Shown in pieces: positions 59,577-64,000 of a stretch of DNA of 64,000 bases. Position 1 is the first letter of the stretch. Each line of letters opens with the position of its first letter. The notes beneath the pieces were generated by a model. It was not told where the DNA came from and searched no databases. It worked only from the letters and a program-made list of their open reading frames with translations. Source of the DNA: Cryobacterium sp. (GTDB lineage: Bacteria > Actinomycetota > Actinomycetes > Actinomycetales > Microbacteriaceae); contig NZ_JAJAYI010000108.1 in assembly GCF_026786305.1 (NCBI RefSeq), positions 29,072 to 93,071 on the forward strand, in the 5' to 3' direction. A program made the position numbers and the translations under genes.

Positions 59577-60016
59577 AGGGCAAGGTTGCTGTCGTCCTCA
59601 TGGCGGTGCTGCTCGTCTTCTACCTGGTGTTGGTCGGGGTGCGCGCCGTGCTCTTCATCCAAAGCGGTGAGCCGGTTGGCATCGCCATCGGGCTCGCGCT
59701 GCTCATTCTGCCGCTGATTGGTTTTTGGGCGCTCGCGCGTGAGGTTGCGTTCGGCATCCGCTCGGAGCGTTTGGTACGACGGCTCGGCGAACTCGGCGAG
59801 CTGCCCGCCGCCAACCTGCCGGTGCGCCCGAGCGGTCGCCCCTATCGGGACGCGGCCGACGAGCAGTTTCCGGCCGCGCGGGCCGCGGTCGATGCCGAAC
59901 CCGAGAACTGGCACGCCTGGCTGCGCCTCGGTCTGGCCTACGACGCGTCGGGCGACCGCAAGCGCGCTCGCGGCGCCATCCGTACCGCGATCGCCCTCGA
60001 GCGCACCCCGAAGTAG
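59573..60016 (+). CDS. Small membrane protein with TPR-like C-terminus (unknown function)
   Basis: 147 residues: two hydrophobic helices (about 5-27 and 36-58), then a soluble region. AENWHAWLRLGLAYDASGDRKRA-like sequence (ENWHAWLRLGLAYDASGD) resembles one tetratricopeptide unit. It starts ATGA-overlapped with the dapB stop and so is translationally coupled. Its conservation beside dapB in actinobacteria is my impression; no function is assigned. Confidence 0.82.
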   Translation: MKGKVAVVLMAVLLVFYLVLVGVRAVLFIQSGEPVGIAIGLALLILPLIGFWALAREVAFGIRSERLVRRLGELGELPAANLPVRPSGRPYRDAADEQFPAARAAVDAEPENWHAWLRLGLAYDASGDRKRARGAIRTAIALERTPK

Positions 60017-60031
60017 CGGCAGGCCGGCCGA

Positions 60032-60922
60032 CTACGGTTGGCGCAACATCCAGGCTATCGCCGTGGCCGGCGTGCGATGGGCGAACTCGAACCCATCGTC
60101 CAAGAGTTTCTGGGCGCTGACCTGCTGGTCGGCAAGCAGCAGCTGGCGGGCGGCATCCTGCAGCAGCAGGGTCAGGATCGGTTTGGGGACCGCCAGCAGG
60201 AACGGGCGGCGCACTGCGGTGGCGAGAGCACTGATGATGTCGTTGGACGTCGCCGGGGTCGGCCCGACCAGGTTGACCGGGCCAGACAGTGTTGAGGTCA
60301 GCAGGTGCACGATGGCGGCGGCCTCGTCGTGCAGGCTCACCCAGGCCCAGTGCTGGGTTCCATCACCGAGAGGTCCGGCGAGGCCGAGTTTAGCCAGGGG
60401 CAACACCGGTTTCAGCGCACCACCCTTGGCAAGTACCAGGCCGGTGCGCAGCATCACCACCCGGGTTGGTTCGGGCGCGAGCCGCGCCTCTGCCTCCCAG
60501 CGGGTGACGACGTCCGCGAGAAAATCGGTTCCAGCAGTGGATGCCTCGCTCAAGACTTCCCCCGGACGATCCCCGTAGATTCCCACCGCGGAGCCGTTCA
60601 ACAGAACGGTCGGCGGCGTCACGGCCCGGCCGAGAGCGTCGGTCAGCGTGCGGGTGGCCTGCAGACGGGAGCGCAGAATTTCTTTGCGGTACCCGCTTGT
60701 CCACGGCAGTCGGGCCAGCGACGCCCCCGACAGGTTGACAACGGCGTCGATATCGTCGAGCACGCTCGGATCCAAAACCAGGGCGGCCGGGTCCCAACGA
60801 ATTTCATTGGTTCCCAAGGCCTCCCGCCGCACCAGTCTGACGGGGGTGTGGGCAGCGGCGGCCAGCTGGCGGCTCAGCTCACTGCCGATGAGGCCGGACG
60901 CTCCGGCGATCAAAACGCGCAC
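60032..60922 (-). CDS. TIGR01777-family epimerase (NAD-dependent epimerase/dehydratase, SDR)
   Basis: 296 residues. The Rossmann motif is VLIAGASGLIGSEL, followed by AVVNLSGASLA and the GSAVGIYGDRPGEVLSE region characteristic of TIGR01777/YfcH proteins; the C-terminal DUF1731 region contains PVNLVGP and KPILTLLL. Substrate unknown. Start GTG 60922 lies 9 nt after the OsmC stop, so it is co-transcribed with that gene. Convergent with the dapB unit. Confidence 0.9.
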   Translation of the reverse strand: MRVLIAGASGLIGSELSRQLAAAAHTPVRLVRREALGTNEIRWDPAALVLDPSVLDDIDAVVNLSGASLARLPWTSGYRKEILRSRLQATRTLTDALGRAVTPPTVLLNGSAVGIYGDRPGEVLSEASTAGTDFLADVVTRWEAEARLAPEPTRVVMLRTGLVLAKGGALKPVLPLAKLGLAGPLGDGTQHWAWVSLHDEAAAIVHLLTSTLSGPVNLVGPTPATSNDIISALATAVRRPFLLAVPKPILTLLLQDAARQLLLADQQVSAQKLLDDGFEFAHRTPATAIAWMLRQP

Positions 60923-60931
60923 GGGAGCGAC

Positions 60932-61363
60932 CTAGGCCAGCTCGGCCTCAATGGTGATGGGAATCCCGGCGAGTGCCTTCGAAATCGGGCAGTTGTCCTT
61001 GGCGTCCTGGGCGAAGACCTCGAACTCGGCCTCGGTCAGACCGGGAACCTTTGCACTGACCAGTAGGTGGCTGCCGATGACGCCGGTGCCGGCCGCGAAC
61101 GTGACGGCGGCTGTGGTCTGGATGTTCTCCGGGGTGTGGCCGGCCGATCCGAGGGCGTTGGCCAGGGCCATCGAGAAGCAGGAGGCGTGGGCGGCGCCGA
61201 GCAGTTCCTCGGGGTTGGTCGTGTTCGAAACGCCTTCGGCGCGGGCCTTCCAGTTCACCGAGAATTCGGCGGCGTGCGAGGAATCGAGGGTGACGGTACC
61301 GGAACCGGTCGGAAGATCGCCGGTCCAGACGGTGGTTGATTCACTGGTGAGCGTCGTGGGCAT
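60932..61363 (-). CDS. OsmC-family peroxiredoxin
   Basis: 143 residues. The two catalytic cysteines are in AAHASCFSMALANAL and DNCPISKAL. OsmC/Ohr enzymes reduce organic hydroperoxides with lipoylated or other thiol partners. ATG 61363 has GGAGGTAAC directly upstream. A palindrome, GGTGG-N7-CCACC, and a TAGGGT hexamer lie in its promoter. First gene of a two-gene operon. Confidence 0.93.
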   Translation of the reverse strand: MPTTLTSESTTVWTGDLPTGSGTVTLDSSHAAEFSVNWKARAEGVSNTTNPEELLGAAHASCFSMALANALGSAGHTPENIQTTAAVTFAAGTGVIGSHLLVSAKVPGLTEAEFEVFAQDAKDNCPISKALAGIPITIEAELA

Positions 61364-61375
61364 GGTGTTACCTCC

Positions 61376-61392
61376 AGGTGGTTGAATTCCAC
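61376..61392. promoter_or_regulatory. Inverted repeat in the osmC promoter
   Basis: GGTGG-(7 nt)-CCACC, between the -10-like TAGGGT (minus strand) and the ribosome-binding site. A candidate for a peroxide-responsive regulator, but it may also be part of the mRNA leader. Confidence 0.4.
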
Positions 61393-61457
61393 CCTAACCG
61401 TCGGACCTGCCCCGTGAACGAGTCTCGTCTGGGAATTTCCTGAGAGCCAGTCGACAC

Positions 61458-61489
61458 GCCCGGGCGACGCGAAGGACGTCGCACCGGGC
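61458..61489 (-). terminator. Hairpin downstream of the thioredoxin-like gene
   Basis: GCCCGGGCGACG pairs with CGTCGC-(A)-CCGGGC around a 7-nt loop, 40 nt beyond the thioredoxin-like stop. Confidence 0.5.
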
Positions 61490-61528
61490 ATGTCCTGGTC
61501 AGGTTGGAGTGAGCGTGAGGGTGGCGGT

Positions 61529-61837
61529 TCAGGCGTTCCCGAACGTTCGGCCGGCCCGGTGGGTGAGATCCACGTCCACGTGCACCACGCCCGGTCGGGA
61601 CTCGGCCACGGCTCCCAGCAGACGACGGGTGCCCGGGCAGCGGGCGCGCAACTCGGTTGAAAACTGCAGCAGGGTGGCGGCGGGGCCAAACGTGATCGTG
61701 GCGGCGACATCCGCTGGGGTGATGACGTCGCCGGTCAGGCGGGCCACTGGCCCCTGGCGTTCCCGCCAGACCAGGCCCAGAACGGTTGTCGCAGCCAACA
61801 GGGCCAACAGCAGTCCGATCGCTTCGAGTGGGTTCAT
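61529..61837 (-). CDS. Truncated thioredoxin-like membrane-anchored protein, probably decaying
   Basis: 102 residues. An N-terminal helix (MNPLEAIGLLLALLAATTVL) is followed by the start of a thioredoxin fold (ITFGPAATLLQFSTELRARC, then PGTRRLL, and VVHVDVDLTHR). Related actinobacterial proteins have C-x-x-C at this place; here the first Cys is Arg (LRARC). The frame stops before the cis-proline TPT strand and last helix. It still has an apparent promoter, TAACGT 7 nt before the ATG. Probably non-functional as a thiol oxidoreductase. Confidence 0.65.
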   Translation of the reverse strand: MNPLEAIGLLLALLAATTVLGLVWRERQGPVARLTGDVITPADVAATITFGPAATLLQFSTELRARCPGTRRLLGAVAESRPGVVHVDVDLTHRAGRTFGNA

Positions 61838-61844
61838 GATGCCG

Positions 61845-61850
61845 ACGTTA
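61845..61850 (-). promoter_or_regulatory. -10 element of the truncated thioredoxin-like gene (leaderless)
   Basis: TAACGT on the minus strand ends 7 nt before ATG 61837. Confidence 0.5.
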
Positions 61851-61926
61851 CGTGGGCGCGAGCACGCTCGAGGGACTATGACGGCACATTGCGGGCGCGC
61901 GGCGGCGTTTGGGCCGGCAGACCGGC

Positions 61927-61932
61927 TAGCCT
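61927..61932 (+). promoter_or_regulatory. -10 element of thyX (leaderless)
   Basis: TAGCCT ends 6 nt before GTG 61939. Confidence 0.6.
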
Positions 61933-61938
61933 GAGGCC

Positions 61939-62676
61939 GTGTCTGAAATTGAGTTCCGATCCGAAATGACCGTGGAGTTGGTGCGCGCCAGCGCCCACGA
62001 CTCGGACGTGTTGTTCGCTGCCCGGGTGTCGACCCTGGGGGAGCAGACCCTGGAGCAGAGCCAGCTCGACGGCTCCGAAAGCGAGGCCGACGAGAAGCGT
62101 GACCGCGGTCTGATCAACTACCTCATGCGCGACCGGCACGGCTCGCCGTTCGAACACAACTCGATGACGTTCTACGTGCGCGCGCCGATTTTTGTGTTCC
62201 GCGAGTTCATGCGGCACCGCATCGCCTCCTACAACGAAGAGTCGGGCCGTTACCGGGAGCTCAACCCGGTGTTCTACGTGCCGTCTGCAAAACGCAACCT
62301 CGTGCAGGTCGGCAAGCCGGGCGCCTACGACTTTCTGCCCGGCTCGATCGAGCAGACCGCGCTCGTGCAGCAGCAGACCCGCGCCGCCGCGATTCACTCC
62401 TACGAGGCTTACCAGCGGATGCTCGAAGCCGGCGTCGCCCGCGAGGTCGCCCGTATCGTGCTGCCGCTGAGCATCTACTCCTCGATGTATGTCACGCTCA
62501 ACGCGCGCTCACTCATGAACTTTCTCAGCCTGCGCACCAAGCGTGGGGGCTCCTCATTCCCGTCGTTCCCACAGCGCGAGATCGAAATGTGCGCCGAACA
62601 GATGGAAACTCATTTCGAGAAGCTCATGCCGCTCACCTACGCCGCCTTTAACCAGAACGGCCGAGTCTCCCCCTAG
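61939..62676 (+). CDS. thyX: FAD-dependent thymidylate synthase
   Basis: 245 residues. The ThyX motif RHRIASYNEESGRYREL (RHRxxSxNxxSxRY type) is present, along with HGSPFEHNSMTFYVRAPIF and the C-terminal NARSLMNFLSLRT. It makes dTMP from dUMP using methylene-tetrahydrofolate, FAD and NADPH. In actinobacteria thyX commonly lies between dapB and dapA, as here. GTG 61939 is leaderless. Confidence 0.96.
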   Translation: MSEIEFRSEMTVELVRASAHDSDVLFAARVSTLGEQTLEQSQLDGSESEADEKRDRGLINYLMRDRHGSPFEHNSMTFYVRAPIFVFREFMRHRIASYNEESGRYRELNPVFYVPSAKRNLVQVGKPGAYDFLPGSIEQTALVQQQTRAAAIHSYEAYQRMLEAGVAREVARIVLPLSIYSSMYVTLNARSLMNFLSLRTKRGGSSFPSFPQREIEMCAEQMETHFEKLMPLTYAAFNQNGRVSP

Positions 62677-62698
62677 TCAGCTGTGAGCGGGAAAGCGA

Positions 62699-62704
62699 TA
62701 GCCT
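62699..62704 (+). promoter_or_regulatory. -10 element of dapA (leaderless)
   Basis: TAGCCT ends 7 nt before GTG 62712. Confidence 0.6.
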
Positions 62705-62711
62705 GTTCTGC

Positions 62712-63689
62712 GTGTCTACCTCTACGAATCCCTTTGGCCAGGTGCTGGTCGCGCTGGTCACCCCGTTTACCTTTGATGGCGAAGTGGACTGGGCCGGGGT
62801 GGAGAAGCACATCGACGACGTCATCAATGCGGGCGCCGATGGCATCGTCGTCACGGGCACGACCGGTGAGACGAGCACCCTGACCGACCCGGAGAAGATC
62901 CGTCTGGTCGAGGTCGGCAAGTCGGTTGCGAACGGCCGTGCCAAAATCATCACCGGCGGTGGATCCAACGAGACCGCACACGCCATGCAGCTCGCCCGCC
63001 AGAGTGAAAAGGCCGGCGCAGACGGCAACATGATCGTCACCCCGTACTACAACAAGCCCACGCAGGCTGGCATCCTCACCCACTTTCGCATGATTGCGGA
63101 CGCGACCGATCTTCCCGTCATTCTCTACGACATCCCCGCCCGCACCGGTGTGGCGATCGCCTACGAGACCATCCTGCGCGCGGCCAAGCACCCCAACATT
63201 CTGGCGATCAAAGACGCCAAGGGCGACTTCGCGCAGGCCAGCCGGGTGCTCAACCAGACCAACCTCATGTACTTCTCCGGCGACGACCCCAACGTGCTCG
63301 GCCACCTCGCCATTGGCGCGACCGGCCTGATCGGCGTCACCGGCAACATCACGGCGACCCCATATCGGCACATGGTCGACGCGGTCAACCGGGGCGACCT
63401 CAAAGTCGCGACCGCCGCACACCAGATGCTCGAACCGCTCGTGCGGGCCGTCAGTACCCACGTTCCCGGCACCGTCGCCGTAAAGTACATCCTGCACGGC
63501 CTCGGCCGCATCGGCAGCCCGCGCGTGCGGCTGCCCCTGGTCGGCCCCGAGGACTCCGAAGCCGCCCAGATCGAAGACGAACTGTCGCTGGTCGTGGACA
63601 TTCCCGGCGTGGACTTCTCCAACTTCCGCCCGGACCGCAACGCGGCCGCCGGCGGATCGCTGCCCAAGGTTGCCGGCACCACCCGTTAG
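62712..63689 (+). CDS. dapA: 4-hydroxy-tetrahydrodipicolinate synthase
   Basis: 325 residues. VALVTPFTFDGEVDW, GTTGETSTLTDPEK, the Tyr in ILYDIPARTG and the Schiff-base Lys in ILAIKDAKGD are all present. It condenses pyruvate with aspartate semialdehyde, the first step of the diaminopimelate/lysine branch, feeding DapB upstream. It follows thyX by 35 bp but has its own leaderless start at GTG 62712. Confidence 0.97.
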   Translation: MSTSTNPFGQVLVALVTPFTFDGEVDWAGVEKHIDDVINAGADGIVVTGTTGETSTLTDPEKIRLVEVGKSVANGRAKIITGGGSNETAHAMQLARQSEKAGADGNMIVTPYYNKPTQAGILTHFRMIADATDLPVILYDIPARTGVAIAYETILRAAKHPNILAIKDAKGDFAQASRVLNQTNLMYFSGDDPNVLGHLAIGATGLIGVTGNITATPYRHMVDAVNRGDLKVATAAHQMLEPLVRAVSTHVPGTVAVKYILHGLGRIGSPRVRLPLVGPEDSEAAQIEDELSLVVDIPGVDFSNFRPDRNAAAGGSLPKVAGTTR

Positions 63690-63818
63690 GCGTGCGCGGC
63701 GCTGTGTGCCGTTGTGATTGTCGAATCTGCGAGAAAGATTCCTACTCGAGAGTCATCGATCCGCGTGAGTACTTCTCGCTAACGCGGTAGTCCGCCCGAA
63801 TACAACTTCGCACAGAAA

Positions 63819-63833
63819 TCAGATTATATCTGA
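63819..63833. promoter_or_regulatory. Palindrome upstream of the right-edge gene
   Basis: TCAGAT-TAT-ATCTGA, a perfect 6-bp inverted repeat with a 3-nt centre, 30 bp upstream of the TAGAAT hexamer. Candidate operator. Confidence 0.5.
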
Positions 63834-63844
63834 GAATCCCTCGA

Positions 63845-63886
63845 CTCTGGCTCATGGTTTTGGTAGAATGAAACCATGAGCCAGAG
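63845..63886. repeat. Perfect 16-bp inverted repeat spanning promoter and start codon
   Basis: CTCTGGCTCATGGTTT (63845-63860) and AAACCATGAGCCAGAG (63871-63886) are exact reverse complements around 10 nt that contain TAGAAT. The right arm includes the ATG and the first codons of the right-edge gene. Confidence 0.95.
63864..63869 (+). promoter_or_regulatory. -10 element of the right-edge gene (leaderless)
   Basis: TAGAAT ends 6 nt before ATG 63876, inside the loop of the 16-bp inverted repeat. Confidence 0.65.
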
Positions 63887-64000
63887 CGGCGACACCCCCG
63901 AGCCGGGCTTCGTCGATCCGTTCGTTGCGGCGTACGGATGCTCGCCAGTGTCGGTCGCGGAACGCCTCGAGTTCGAAACATTTTGGGCCCAGTGTGAAAC
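63876..64000 (+). CDS. Partial gene of unknown function (3' end outside window)
   Basis: 41 complete codons, beginning MSQSGDTPEPGFVDPF, then VAAYGCSPVSVAERLEFE and running off the window. No family is recognised. Start ATG 63876 is placed by the -10 TAGAAT and lies in the right arm of a perfect inverted repeat. Microbacteriaceae often carry HNH/DUF222 endonuclease-like genes in such positions, but nothing visible here proves that. Confidence 0.6.
   Translation, partial: MSQSGDTPEPGFVDPFVAAYGCSPVSVAERLEFETFWAQCE

Noticed and set aside
63742-63855. 37-codon minus-strand frame beginning MSQS
   Set aside because: Its start merely mirrors the inverted repeat. No -10 hexamer lies 6-7 nt before it on that strand and its codon use is unlike real genes here.
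1-64000. tRNA or rRNA genes
   Set aside because: No T-loop-like sequence with matching acceptor and anticodon arms and no rRNA core sequence was recognised by eye on either strand. A covariance-model search was not possible.
1-64000. Insertion sequences, integrases or prophage
   Set aside because: No transposase, integrase or phage structural protein was recognised among the reading frames. The tandem arrays and remnants do not have IS-type terminal repeats.

Overview
This 64 kb window is one contiguous piece of a high-GC actinobacterial chromosome. Gene content, the frequent GGATGC/GCATCC words, a mycoredoxin, and an actinobacterial branched-chain ketoacid/leucine catabolic block all point to Actinobacteria. 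Microbacteriaceae (a Cryobacterium/Leifsonia-like genus) is the most likely family, but that is inference. No rRNA, tRNA, CRISPR, prophage or insertion sequence was recognised. About 55 protein genes, two gene remnants and one gene cut by each window edge are listed.

Layout. 1-7.5 kb: end of phosphofructokinase, mycoredoxin, Nudix hydrolase, a PiT phosphate transporter with a small membrane partner, a uracil permease, a type-B carboxylesterase, and an AzgA-type purine permease that appears to start at ATT. 7.5-23.2 kb: a decayed MFS transporter, an FAH-family enzyme coupled to an Ada/AlkA repair fusion, a GlcD-like dehydrogenase, a PrsW-type protease, an FKBP, a DUF167 protein with a lost stop codon, a flavin split-barrel protein, a BCCT osmolyte transporter, an M4 (protealysin-like) protease with its emfourin-type inhibitor, a luciferase-like enzyme, an AI-2E exporter, and a three-domain kinase/M23-like/aminotransferase protein. 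23.2-29.6 kb: rpsO, an amino-acid permease, pnp with a structured leader, and a secreted SGNH hydrolase.

29.6-37.4 kb is the most unusual region. A six-gene minus-strand operon (HyfI-, B-, C-, E-, F- and G-like) has the subunit order of Mycobacterium tuberculosis Rv0082-Rv0087. An Rv0081-like ArsR gene sits convergently at its 3' end instead of at its head. The large subunit lacks every Ni-Fe-ligating cysteine and the small subunit has lost one Fe-S cysteine, so this is an energy-converting-hydrogenase-related (Ehr-type) membrane complex, not a hydrogenase. A 22-codon reading frame is nested between the B and C genes.

37.4-49.7 kb: an Lrp/AsnC regulator, bkdABC (branched-chain ketoacid dehydrogenase), a pterin dehydratase-VOC fusion, a TetR regulator, and a leucine-degradation operon: carboxyltransferase, biotin carboxylase, acyl-CoA dehydrogenase, MaoC hydratase, CitE-like lyase. 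49.7-64 kb: glutathione peroxidase, a small protein, RNase J, RF3, an aldo/keto-reductase-like gene behind a PafBC-type DNA-damage promoter, a TetR gene with a perfect operator, an M16 peptidase, a histidine phosphatase, a GNAT remnant, dapB, an epimerase/OsmC pair, a decaying thioredoxin, thyX, dapA, and a partial gene whose start lies in a perfect 16-bp inverted repeat.

Three window-wide patterns stand out. At least 15 genes have a TANNNT -10 hexamer ending 6-7 nt before the start codon and no Shine-Dalgarno, as expected of leaderless mRNAs. Short tandem repeats of 12-18 bp sit repeatedly at gene junctions, N-termini and linkers. Several genes show decay in progress.
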